Of a stretch of 64,000 nt of DNA, positions 12,157 through 24,500 are shown in pieces (position 1 is the first letter of the stretch; the number at the start of each line of letters is the position of its first letter). The stretch lies in the NCBI GenBank assembly GCA_903813345.2, contig CAIIXF020000002.1, forward strand, positions 17,741,467-17,805,466, given 5' to 3'. The stretch is from Owenia fusiformis. Lineage: Eukaryota; Annelida; Polychaeta; Sabellida; Oweniidae. Under the pieces are notes generated by a model, which was not told where the DNA came from, did no database searches, and saw nothing but the letters and a program-made list of their open reading frames with translations. The translations under genes were made by a program, and so were the position numbers.

Positions 12157-12268
12157 ATTAGAGCATCCCTAGCCTTGCCCAAGTCGGTCTATTTCTATTA
12201 TGACCGGTAATAATTCAAGAGCAGATAAGTAAAAAAAATACCGACTTGGGAAGACTAGAGCATCCCTT
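12157..12268. repeat. Small inverted repeat (CCCAAGTCGGT)
   Basis: AGAGCATCCCTAGCCTTGCCCAAGTCGGT at the left is answered by ACCGACTTGGGAAGACTAGAGCATCCC at the right. The flanking GAGCATCCC is a direct repeat. This is a likely tiny MITE next to the degenerate repeat block 12290-12520 (a roughly 27-bp GTCTCCTTCAGGAGCATC motif). Confidence 0.5.
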
Positions 12269-13744
12269 TTATTAGTGGTTCCTTCAGGAACATCCACCTA
12301 AGGAATGTCTTCTTAAGCCATCCCTTTTAAGAATGTCTCCTTCAGGAGCATCTTCTTTTTGAGCATCTGTTTCAGGGGCATCTTCTTTATGAGTGTCACC
12401 TTGAGGAGGATCTCCTGTAAGTTTATCTCTTCCAGGAGCATCCCACTAAGGAGTGTCTCCTTCAGGAGCATTTTATGAGTGTCACCTTGAGGAGCATCTC
12501 CTGTAAGTGTGTCTCCTTCCTTGGGTAAAATTTACATTTAACTTACCCCTTCAATGAGTAGATATCAATTCTACCAGTGGGTTCTGCATTCTCCAATCCA
12601 CCAATTATCAGCAACTTTGGCAACTTCAACTTTGACCTTCCATGACCCTGACCTTCATGGGGTGCAAGGTCAAATGATGAACTTGAACCACATCCCATGT
12701 TGAAGTCATTTAGTTAATTTTTGTCCATCAAACTCTTTATTTCGTCTTGGTCAACTTGGTCATTCAAGCTCAAAATTCAACATTCACTAGTAACCAATTT
12801 GTTAATTCCTAAGTTATAAATTGTGTCTTGTGATAATAGTTTCTCCTAACACAATATTTCCATTATAAAACTGTTTAATAGTTCATTTTACATCTAACTT
12901 CATATAAATGCTTCAATCAATCAATTTGTACATCTTGGTATTATTTTACTGACAGTTTTGATTCTTATTAATTAGTGCACTACGTTGGTTCACATTTCCA
13001 GATTTCTTATAAATTCCAAACGCCACTCCACAAAACCGTCCCTTTTGATCATCAGTGTTGTCAGGTATCTCTCCAAATGTGTTCTATTGTTTTGTTTTGA
13101 ATCCAATACTATTTCCCACCTCACAACGCAGTAATATACCATGAACTATAAAAGTGTTGATTTATCAGTCTGTTGTACATTATTTTCCCAGACTTATCTT
13201 GAGTCATGGCGTAAAGTGCAATTTCATATAATATATTGTGCTATCCAGTATTGATCTATCGCAATGTGTGATTTATTTCTATTTGCTCGTGTTTTTAAAA
13301 GATTTGTTTAACCAGTGTTTCACAATAATAACTCTAGTTAGTTTCTTTATTGATTTCTCAGGTAAGTTTGGCAGAGGCACCTTGTACAAACCATTCAAAT
13401 TAATCAGATTTATACTAATATATTGGTTACTGCTTGGATTTTATTGAAACAATATTCGCTCTGTTCTGAATGAGTAGGAGATCAAAGTTAAAGTGAATGC
13501 ACCTTTAAAACAGAAACGTTAGTAGGTCTGATAAAAACCTTTATTGGAAATGATTAAATCTTATTTATCTTATGTTATCAAATGAAAATGAATATCTATT
13601 AATGCTCTTGAGCCAATTAATAATAGGCCCTTGACAAGAACTGAAGAATGTTAATTGTAATTTCTCAAAACTCGTATGCAATAAAATACAATAACAGAAC
13701 ATTAAATAAAACTACATATACATCTAATTAATGAAGATTATTGA

Positions 13745-14240
13745 ATATAATATAGGGGCTTACATTAACGATAGTGTATGGGGGATGTAGGGGGTTTTAC
13801 ATAAACTATGATGTAGAGGGATCCATATTGAATATAATGTAGGCGGTTTCACATTGAATATAGTGTAGGGGGTTCCACATTGAAAATAGCGTATGGGATT
13901 CAATATTGAATATAGTGCCAGAGGTTCAACATTGAATAAAATGTAATGAGTTAAATATTCAATTCAAGTATAGGGTGTTCCACATAATTTTTCTAAATTG
14001 TTTTATTGCTTCATTAACATTTATGCACATGTATACAGAGAACTGAGTGTATGGGATTCAATATTGAATATAGTGTCGGAGGTTCAATATTGAATATAAC
14101 ATTGTATAAATTGTAGAGGTTCCATATTGAATATAGTGTAAAGGGTTCCACATTGAATATAGTGTACGAGGTTCAATTTTGAATATAACATACAGTTACA
14201 TATTGAATAAAGCATAGGGGGTTCCATATTAATAAGAGTA
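13745..14240. repeat. Degenerate ~26-bp tandem repeat
   Basis: The motif GTTCCACATTGAATATAGTGTAGGGG recurs with many substitutions in two blocks, about 13745-13990 and 14045-14240. They are separated by about 50 bp of unrelated sequence. It is an old, decayed minisatellite without coding potential. Confidence 0.75.
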
Positions 14241-15098
14241 ATAAATCTCACTTGTTTCAAACTCCCAGGGTTATACTAATTTGTTCTCTTGGGTATTAGC
14301 TGATTAGTTAGATATTAGTGCCTCTTTCATTAATCATTATGACAAGTTACACCACACCCAAGTATTCATCACTGTATTTTGCTGTAATTTGTTGTCATAT
14401 GCTGCTAATACAAACTTTGTCACATGAAACGTTATATACATAGACACATTAAAACATGCTTATTCATTTGAGATATTGTATGTTCCTCTGTAAATGTAGA
14501 AGTAGTTTTAGTTATTGTCTTTTGGTGAGTAGTTGTGACTAATGTAAATCATATGATGATACAATATGTCAAGAAGAGTTATATATGACAGTTACAGTAT
14601 ATCTATTATGCATAAATTGTGCCTAATGTCGGGATGACAATAAATTCTACACGGTCAAAAGTAAATGTATTTATTTTCCGCAATTATATAATGAGTTCCA
14701 TATACAGCATTATAAGATCTCAAAATGAGCCATTGGAACCAAACTTTCATGAGCAGTATACTTGTCTCCACATAAGTACTTCAAAAATGTCAGATATACA
14801 TTGCTATAATAACAAAACAAAACAGAACTATACTTATGGTTCATATTACGACTGCTAAAATATATAGCGCTTATTTGTTGTATTTGCATTATCTAGATTA
14901 CAACACCAATATGTTGTAAATCAACATTACCTCTGGCAAAAAAGCATTAAGATTATTGATAATGAAATCTCAAATTACTCAGTAATATGTTTTTAACAAG
15001 GTGCGTTGACTAAAATAGAAATGATTTTTATGATGTAAAGATAACTTGATCGATCGTCCATTTATTTGTGTAAAACACATCAACTTGATTTTATTGTA

Positions 15099-15320
15099 CA
15101 GTAAAACCTGCCTAATCCGAATGCCTCTGGGCTTGGCCAAAATTGTTTGGATTAGAAGGTCACATTTCAAGATTTTGTAAATGTGTGAGTCAATGGGAGA
15201 CAATTTGGGACCAAGAAAGTGTTCACCAAAATACCGAAAGTGTTCACATTGAGAGGTATTTGGATCAAATAGGGTTTCAGATATACATGTTTCTTTGTAT
15301 TTAGTAATGTACTGTACATT
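15099..15320. mobile_element. Pogo/Tigger-like MITE, decayed
   Basis: It begins TA|CAGTAAAACCTGCCTAATCC, the same terminus as the clean copy at 39779-39935, and carries the family's internal 'gaccaagaaagtgttcacc' and 'ttcacattgagaggt' segments. The right end is eroded. The open frames across it are not coding. Confidence 0.5.
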
Positions 15321-16440
15321 TCCCTTCATATGCGTGGCAATCAAAACTCTGCACTCCTTTATTACAATAGCTTGGAAATATATGTCAAATTTTATGATTT
15401 TTTAAAGTACCAAACACGAACGAACAGCTTAACGCCTGGTCTAAAAGGAGACTTCCAGTTGAGAGGGATATATATAAATTCAGTCTCAGATACTAATAAT
15501 CTAAGAACAAAATTAAATGATGACCTGAACCATGAGGTAACATGGAGCAAGATAAGTGTGCCCAATGGCATGAAGCCACAAAGGTTCAATGGCCGAATTT
15601 TTTGTATTGATATATACTTTGTATGAGTTTTCATATTAATTTAAGATATTTATCTTGGTGTATATTAGTGTTGTCAATTTAAAACAATGCTACCTACACT
15701 TCCCAAAATAGCTTCTATTTCAAATGTCAATATATCAAATGTATGTTATTTCAGACAGTGTATGTGTAATTATTTTTAAATGGAATGGTACTATCATATA
15801 ATTTGATTGTAAAAATACCATGAAACATACAAATAGATTGACTGATCAAGTGACCAACAAATACTGTATGTGATATACAAGTGATATTAAGGTAAATAGA
15901 CCCATGAATAGACTTTTCCAATAAACTTGATCCCATTCTGCTACATCAATGAAGCTTGGAAGAACCAATACTATTTTTCAGCCAAGGCCCTTTACATTAA
16001 TATAGGCCTTGTATTTAGGCCTATATTATATAATTTATGACGCAAACAAATGCCTTAACCCAGTATGCCAGTCGAAAAGAAGCTTGGACATATTTGCTAG
16101 ATTAATGGTCTTACACTACATTTTCTGAATCAAATATTCTGTTTTTTCAAAATTAGAAATATGTAAATCCTCTTTTGCTTTAAAACTTTTCTACAAATAT
16201 ATTATCAAGAATGATTTGAAAATCAAAATATGCCACATTTCAGTAGTTCAAATTTATTATTGCAGGTCAGTAGATGAATATCACATTTAAAGCAGATATG
16301 AAATGGTATTTTTTAACCTAAAGGAATCAATATAATTTTTTGATAAATGTATTTGGACATATTTTCTCATCAGTAGTGCGAAAACTATTTCACTCTAACG
16401 ATCGTTATAGCTGCTTAATAAGCAATATTCGAATTGGTTG

Positions 16441-16626
16441 TGACGTTATTGGCCCCCACGTGATCTCTCACTGGTCCCCACATGGCCCATAACGTCATAA
16501 TGCAAAAATGTTTTGTTTTGGTTTACACTACAATCCTATGGTTGCCGTGACGTTGTGATTACTAAGGAACCAATAAACCAAAGCTATATTTTGTATATGA
16601 CGTTACTTATCACGTGGGGGCCAATT
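16441..16626. repeat. Inverted repeat with CACGTG ends
   Basis: TGACGTTATTGGCCCCCACGTGAT at the left is mirrored by ATGACGTTACTTATCACGTGGGGGCCAA at the right. Each arm carries an E-box (CACGTG) and a TGACGT half-CRE. This is probably a MITE. The regulatory motifs may be incidental. Confidence 0.55.
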
Positions 16627-17559
16627 TGATTGATCAGTTAGTTTTATTTCGTTATTTATGACCGTTAGCAGTTATCTAACATTTATTTTATAAAGACTAT
16701 CGCAAGAACTCTACGTTGGGCTTACAAAGGAGAAAACCGCATTTTTGTAGCTGCAAGTTGAGAAAAGCTATTTCAGTTGTCCTTTAAATGTTGAATAATA
16801 ACTCAAAGCAATTCTCAATTTATACAGTTAGATATTAAGTTAACTTGAATATCATGAATATTATTTATTTACAATATGAAGAGTCATAAACATGTGCAGA
16901 TAACTCAACATGAGAAATCAGAGACAAGAAGATATTTACTGGTATGATATTATTTATGAGAAAGTTGTTTACACATCTCCTCAGGTCAACTTCACCTCTC
17001 AGATCGAATCTTATTACAATCCTCTGGTAATAGACTTTAAAGAGGAAAAAGAGCAAATTTTAAATCAAATAAAATGATTTGAAAAATTGAATTAGGAAGC
17101 AAAACTGTCAAAAGATGAGCCTACCAAGTTTTTGATATTTACTAATGAAATTATATTACTTCAATACATGCATAGGCTATCTTATTATTAAAATGTTCTT
17201 CATAAAAGTTATGTTCCTTTTGGCCATTTTTAGATCCATCTGAAACTGACAACTAAACGACAATATAGCACTTTTTCAGTGTGATAATTAATAATTGGCA
17301 GTAGCAAAAAACTTAGGTAAACATTGATCTCACTTTGATTTCATCTATACTACATATAAATTGAAACAATAGTAAAATGTAAAATCTAAATGTACATTTA
17401 TTTGCGTGTTTATGCATGACATCAGGACACAATCTAGGTCCACATTTTCTACATATTAAAACAGACTACTTAAACATACATCACATGTACATCATACTTT
17501 ATGCATATATATGTATGCATGTGTTGTCAACATAAAATTGGAAGTACAAAGATGTAGCT

Positions 17560-17648
17560 ATCCCATGATTCAAAAAGATGTTGATATCCCATGATTCAAA
17601 GATGTGGCTATCCCATGATTCAAAGATGTTGCTATCCCATGATTCAAA
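17560..17648. repeat. 24-bp tandem repeat, ~4 copies
   Basis: The unit GATGTTGCTATCCCATGATTCAAA is repeated about four times with small changes. It lies downstream of the SRRT terminal exons. Confidence 0.85.
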
Positions 17649-17956
17649 GCTCAAACATTATTATCCTTTAAAAGATTTGATTTACATGCATCTTGTAAAA
17701 CCATGATTTGTGTATGACAGGATTTAATACATGCAGTTTTGTAAGGGATACTTAATGATGCATGGAATGTCTCTTGCTAATTCATTGAAAATGATGCGGT
17801 GGTTTATTTAAACTGCATTATTGAGTCAATTGAAAATCTGATCATATTATTATATAAGTCATTTAAAAAAAATAGAAATGCAATATAAAATGTCTGTCAA
17901 ATAGCCATGCACGGATAGTTAGTAAACGACAGTACAGTTAATTTCACTTTATTGGC

Positions 17957-18005
17957 CTATAATGGCTCATCATCTGGTGCGTCTAAGTCCCTATATCCTC
18001 CTCTT
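17957..18005 (-). CDS. SRRT: SRRT alternative terminal exon
   Basis: On the minus strand, the acceptor ACAACAG precedes A-AGA-GGA, and the frame reads RGGYRDLDAPDDEPL then TAG. The phase (one base completing an AG codon) is exactly that needed to follow the exon at 18893-18998. The conserved GYRDLDAPDD core repeats that of the main terminal exon (18525-18597). An AATAAA lies five bases after the stop (17953-17948). Using this exon gives a 908-aa protein ending DEPL instead of DLDIF. Either this is a mutually exclusive last exon or it is a decaying duplicate; the intact frame and splice phase favour use. Confidence 0.65.
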
Positions 18006-18524
18006 CTGTTGTCATAGTAACCATATATATTGTTGTATGACATGCATAGTAACGATGCACATGGTGCGATGGTTACCATGGTAACATTAAGTCCATGTTT
18101 TGTCCAATTGTATTGTGAGCATCACATGTAGATTTTAGTCACATCAAGATATGGGAAGTCGCAGCAAATATGAAAGAATCCAATAGGAAATATTTTAAAA
18201 TCCACTCCCCACACCAATTTTAGAAATTCACACTTTGACTGTCAACACCAAAACAAGTTATCCCGGACTAAAATGATGGATAAATAATTCCTGTTGAAAA
18301 ACTACATGATCAGCATTCCTCACAACACTATATATAACAATTAAAACCACTTTTTAGACTTAAATTTTGGTGCGACTTCTCAAAGTCTGATACAGTGCAA
18401 TACACATGGCCATATATGGGCAAACAAAATCAGATTCAGCGTATCCACATATTTTATGTATATCCAAATATTTTATGCATATCCATGTATTTCATGTACA
18501 GAATTATGTAAAGTATCCAAGCAA

Positions 18525-21500
18525 TTAAAATATATCAAGATCATCGGGGGCGTCTAGATCCTGGTAACCCACTATTCCTCTAGGATCCTTCTGGCTCCTG
18601 TAACCAAACATTTCAATTCAATTTAATTGTCATCATTTCAATTCATTTGTCATCATTTCAATTCATTAGTCATCATTCCAATTCATCAGTCATCATTACA
18701 ATTTATTTGTCATCATTTGTAATCCTCTCTACCTTATTGGGCTCCATACTGGAGAGTCTTGTATCACTAAATTACAACAAAATGAAGTGAAATTGCTCAA
18801 GAATTTCCTCAAGTACTGCAAAGTTCATAATATTTTCCATTTTTCTTCAATGGTCTAATTAGTGAAAAACATGATCAATTTATACACTATACCTGTTGTT
18901 TCTGGAGAATGAGGACTGTCGACTGAAGCCACCACCTTCCCTTCTGTCATGTTGGTCATGATGCTGACGTGGAGGGGAACGATAACTGCGCTGTTGGCCT
19001 GAAATGTATAAACTAGTATGTACAATTGTACATTTAAACCTGTATATCTGAATTCCCCACTTATCTGAACACCTCTCAATGTGAACACTTTTATGGTCAC
19101 ATTTTTGCCATGGACTTCCATGTTAAAAAATCCAAAATGCCAATCTGCACATTTTTGGATGGTCCCACTGGCATTCAGGTAAGACAGGTTTTACCATACA
19201 TTGTAGAAGGCATATCAATTAATTTCACACTGCTGACTTACGATGTTTTATTCATAGATTTGGTTTTACTTCACTTTATATTTGTATATAAATTTGTACA
19301 ATTCTATGACTGCTAGATATGTGGATTTTTCCAATATTGAAGGAGAGGAGTTTGTTAAAAATCAAGACATCTAGGAAATTCAGGGATACTCTACCCCAAT
19401 CAGCAGATGGCCTGTTACCCCAACCTTGTTGCTGGTATCCTCCGTGCTGCTGCTGGGGATATTCCCTGGGGGCAGGGGCAGGCTGGGCTGGGGGGCGGAA
19501 CCCTGGGTGTTCTGGGAGTTGTGGCCTCTTAGGGTCCAGCAGGTAATTATTGAAGAACTCAACCTGGAATGAAATATCAATTTTTCAACTTTAAAATATT
19601 AGGACAAAAAATGGATAAAGCATTAACATGCAAAATGTCACTACCTACCATTTGTTACAGATATCGAACTCCGAACGCCAACAGCAGGACACCATCACAA
19701 AAAACTTGGAGACCATAACAATATGTTGACATTTGTGGTGGTGACATAATAAAATTATATAAAAAACACATTAATCAACTAAAATATTAATAAAAATTCT
19801 CAAACTAGAAATATTAAACCAAGTTTTCTTATACACTTAGCACACAAATCTATTGCATACAATTTGAAGAATCTCACCTCCTTTTTGACATCTTCTATCT
19901 TTTCTGCATATTTATTCTTGACATGCTTTTTGACAAACTCGGGTCCCTTGAACTTCTTCCCACTCAGTGGACAAAGCCATTTATCTTTTCCAAGTTCCTG
20001 ACAATTGGCATCCATGAACTTTTCTACTTCTGTGACAACTGTTAAGGTCTAATTATTCATTGGTCTTATTATTTTCCATGGTCTAAGGTCTAATAATGAT
20101 TTTTTGTGGTCAAAGCCTAAGTATTTCCTATGGTCCAGGGGCTAACTATTCTCTATGGTTTTATCCCAAGTTTATCAGTAGTGGGCCTTGTTATCCCACT
20201 TTTCATTTTAAGGGTATTTAATGGCAGGGGGCTGTTGTTAAGGGAGGGGGAAAATTAGCGATGGCCTATTGAACTGACTCATGGTTTCCTCAAAATATCA
20301 CATTTAACCTCTTGACTACCTGGAGTGACGAGATTTCTCTTCACCTCAGAAATGACCTTGAAACCCAGAGTGACGAGAAAATCCGTCACAAAATTTTTCA
20401 CTAAAAATGCTCTTATTTGAACAATTTTCATCCAATTTACACAATTTTTTTAAAAATGTATAAAAATGATCTCTGCCGTCTAATTTTAGTAAGTTGAGCA
20501 CCTGTAACTGTATAGGTATGTAGTATAATATGAAAAGGTGGCAAAAATGAAAAAAAAATCTCTGGTTTCAACAGATTTTTGAGCCTGGGATTCAAGAGGT
20601 TAAAAAGGTAATTTAAGTGACAAAAATACCTCATCCAAAGTGATCTAACATTATTTTAAACGAATTGCTTAAAACGAAAACTAAGCAGGATGTTTTTCTA
20701 GCTAGATATACATACATGGTACAGTCTGCATTGTACAACACTAGTTTTATTTTAAGGATATTTTTCTGCATCTTTAAGGCCCAGTCTAGTTGCCTCTTCA
20801 TTGTCTAGAGTCCATTTAACATGTACCCATCCTAAGATCTTGTGACTAAATGCAGCCTGCCATTCATTCACTGCAAACAAGAAACAATAAATATAAAACA
20901 GAATCATTATGTACTAGTGGTCAAAATCCCCATTTTTCACATAACTATGCAAACACAATAATACATTGAGGTTCCAGTAGGCAACAATGTAAATTCAATA
21001 TTAATAATGGTATAAAAAAGTGACACTGGCTCCTTTGTTAAATTAGTTTCATTAAAAACCATTGACAATTTGACCCATTTCCTTTCATGATGTAATTTGC
21101 TATTGTATACGTACCAAGTTTATTGAGCCCACCATCATTGAGGATCTTACTGGAAGGTGCAGGACCTCTAGCATGTATGATGCCACATCTATGAGGCATT
21201 TCATCCTCATTGGGGTACTCTATAGCACTGTAGTAGTCAAATGAATGCACAATACGCAGGTAGATTATCATTCTGTCTAACACCTGTTGAAACAATAAAG
21301 AATTATTTGTCTTTTTACATTATAAAACAATGATAGGTCAGTTTGGATTTTAGTGATTTCCCAAGCGCTGAAGCTAGTGGGTGCTACACCCTCTTAAAAC
21401 CACTGACTTCAATATGAGAAATTTTTACCTACTTGGGGTAAAAGTCATGGGGAACACTGCTTTATTTCGAAAATATTCCAAAAATTTTTCATTTGCAAGA

Positions 21501-24500
21501 AAAGAATAGAAAATACTCCTTTTGCTGAATCGATCTAAGTTTACTGGGACACACGACTCTATAAACTCATTGTAAATGCATTGTGATCATTTTAAAATAA
21601 ATAATAAAATCAGTACCTTTAATAAAGGTTCGTCTCTTTCTATAGTGGCTTCTTTCTCAGCATCTGTCTTCTCCTCAACAGAAATGCCCAACATTTCCTC
21701 TTCCTCGTAGGAACCTTCATCTACCAGGAAATCTGTGATATTTTTTAATACTGGGTTCTTGGACACAAGCCCAAACTCCTGCAATCAAAGAATAACATTT
21801 GACTTTCATTTAGCTTTCTTAGTGTGTTTATGAACTCTGTTCATATCTTCTGGCATTATTTTGGGAGACTGGTCATCAACAAAAAACACAATTGAGAGTG
21901 GTTTCAGGCTGCCCCATGTGTGCTGTCACTACACCTTCCACAACAGATATTTTGGTTGTCATTTGACTTATCTAGAACAATCTTTCTTTCAGTGAGTACC
22001 TAATATGGTGATTTTTTACACTTCAGATAATAGACTACTGCAGTTTATTTACTGAGTTCCTACTAAGTTTATTTTTCAAATATGCAAAGCTCCTACAATG
22101 TTATTATTAGAAATTAAACTTCAATGAGATTTGAAAACTGTATACCAAAACTGGATTAAAACATCCAGCTCAAGAGGGAGGTTTTTTAAATTATAATTTT
22201 TTACACATCTTGAATAGTTTCAATACATCAACAAAATGTTCACAAGAATCATTCCCTTCAAACCTGTTTCTCAGTATCTTTATTGTCATTCTCCCACAAA
22301 CTCCACCGTCTGTCAAAATTCTGGATAATTTTTGCGACATGTTTGATGTCGGACTTGGAGACAAGTTTATGTGAAGTTATACCATTTACTGGTCGAACCC
22401 TTTGTCTCAGATCTCTGTTTACTATTGCTCCCATTTCACAGTCACGCAACTGGAAAAAGTAACATTCATATAAGGCTAATAAGGGTTAACTTATTGATTT
22501 ACACCAGGAAGGCTGATAAGGGTTAACTTATTGATTTACAACAGGTATATGTATTCTGTGGAGCTCTATCGAGGATTTTTGAGTTTATGTTGGGCTAATA
22601 AGGGTTAAATTATAGATTTACACAAGTTCATTTTTTAATGCATAATAGTTCGTTTATATAACAATATGTCACCACTTGTGGTGGTGGAGTGACACAAAAA
22701 GCATAAAATGTGAAGTTTCCACAAAACATACACATTTTGGATTTATTTACAATTGTACTTGCGAATGAAATCCTCATACAACAAGCTATCATGCAAAGAC
22801 AAGACTTATATCCACTCACCCTAATATTGTTGAGGTTCCAGCATATATCTTTGATATTCACAGATCTATCGAACGTGACCCAGCCACGGCGGAAGAAACG
22901 ACGTTCGGGTTGAGGGTCTTGTAAAGCACAGCGCATGAACCCTGGGTATCTCTTGCACATCTGTAGAATGATAACATCTTTGTTTATTCAGGAAACAGAA
23001 AACTATCCCATTTTTATTTATCATTATACAGTTCACATTCTTTAGTACAAGGGTACAAAACCTTTTTAACTTCAGTTAATATTTGTGATGAAGATTCATT
23101 TTGTTAAAAAAGGATTCTAAAATATTTGACTATGACGGCAACTAATCATCTAATCAATTATTGAGAGTACTTTTTTATATGAGGAATTGAAATATTTAGA
23201 GCTAGATACTGTCAGTGTTCGCGTTGACGCCGTTTTTTCTCGTTTTTACGGAAATTTCAAGAGGTCGGACGGAAAAATCAGAAACAACTTACGTCCCTGG
23301 GACGCAAAGATTCTACACCACCATCAGGTAACTTTTACTGCAGCGTAGAAGTGATAAAACATGATTGTCCGAAGAATTTTCAAATCGTCTACTTCCTTGA
23401 TCTCGATAATGTTTATGTCGGCAAATCTGATTGGCTACCGAAGTGTCTCAGTATATTCGCGGGGTTTCTAGTCTGAAACGCAGCATTTGATTGGCTATGG
23501 TGCCCTCTGAGTCATTCCGGAGTATACCGAAGCTGGATAATCTGTTGTACGCAAACATTAGTTTCAAAATTGAGAATTGGGATTTGTTTTTCACGATAAT
23601 CTTAATTACTTCCACTAGGAACCGTTAGATATCGATCTAATGTTATACATCAATATAATTATTTAATGATAGCTCGTTTTTCATCTAAAAGTCGTCAGAG
23701 TAAGGAGAAATGTTAGAAGAAACAAAAAGTTCACGACCTTGACACGACCTTGAAGATCGCTGGTTGGTAAAATGTGAAAACAACTCTTAATTTGAATATT
23801 TCTTTCATTCATTTCAGAGAATTTTGATATAACATTAGTAAAGAATTGTGTGAAAAGGACCAAATGATAGATATTTATCGGGAGAATGCATAGAAATACA
23901 ATATATGTCATTTTTATCCCGTTTTAGCGGAAGCACTCTATTATCGCCCACTTTACTTTCACTTTACAACAAAATATGAGGGATGCAAAAAAATTAGACG
24001 GGACTCACATTTTTCAAATGTGTTGCGTCCCTGGGACTCATAAATTTAAATGGCTAGCGCGAACACTGACTGTGAATGAATGATCTTAAAATTCCATTCT
24101 TACTGCTTCAACCTCCTGTTTTGTTATAGAGGGCGCTAGATTACGTAGGAATATTGATGATGTTCTGTGGAGAGCTCTAGGAGCGCCATCTGATCCTTCC
24201 TCTCCCTCTTCCTTCTCATCTTCTTCCTTCTCAGGCTCCTTAGCAGATGCTGAAGATACATAAAGGACATGTTCGAATGGTTCATGATGATCATTTGACC
24301 CTCTGGCAACAGGCAAAATTATTTCAGGCAACAGGCAAAAATTTCTTAAATTCACATTAAAGCGGCAACAAGGACTGTGAAGACAAAAATGGATAAATCT
24401 TACCTTTTCTGAGCTATCAAGGCCAAGATTGGTCTTACATCTCCTTCCTTATTCCTATTTTATTAAAATGTATTCATATGGCAATATTCATCAACCAGTA

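Noticed and set aside
15330-15626. 98-codon plus-strand ORF as a gene
   Set aside because: No splice signals, no recognisable domain and an overlapping antisense ORF of similar length. It could be an old transposon piece, but nothing supports a protein.
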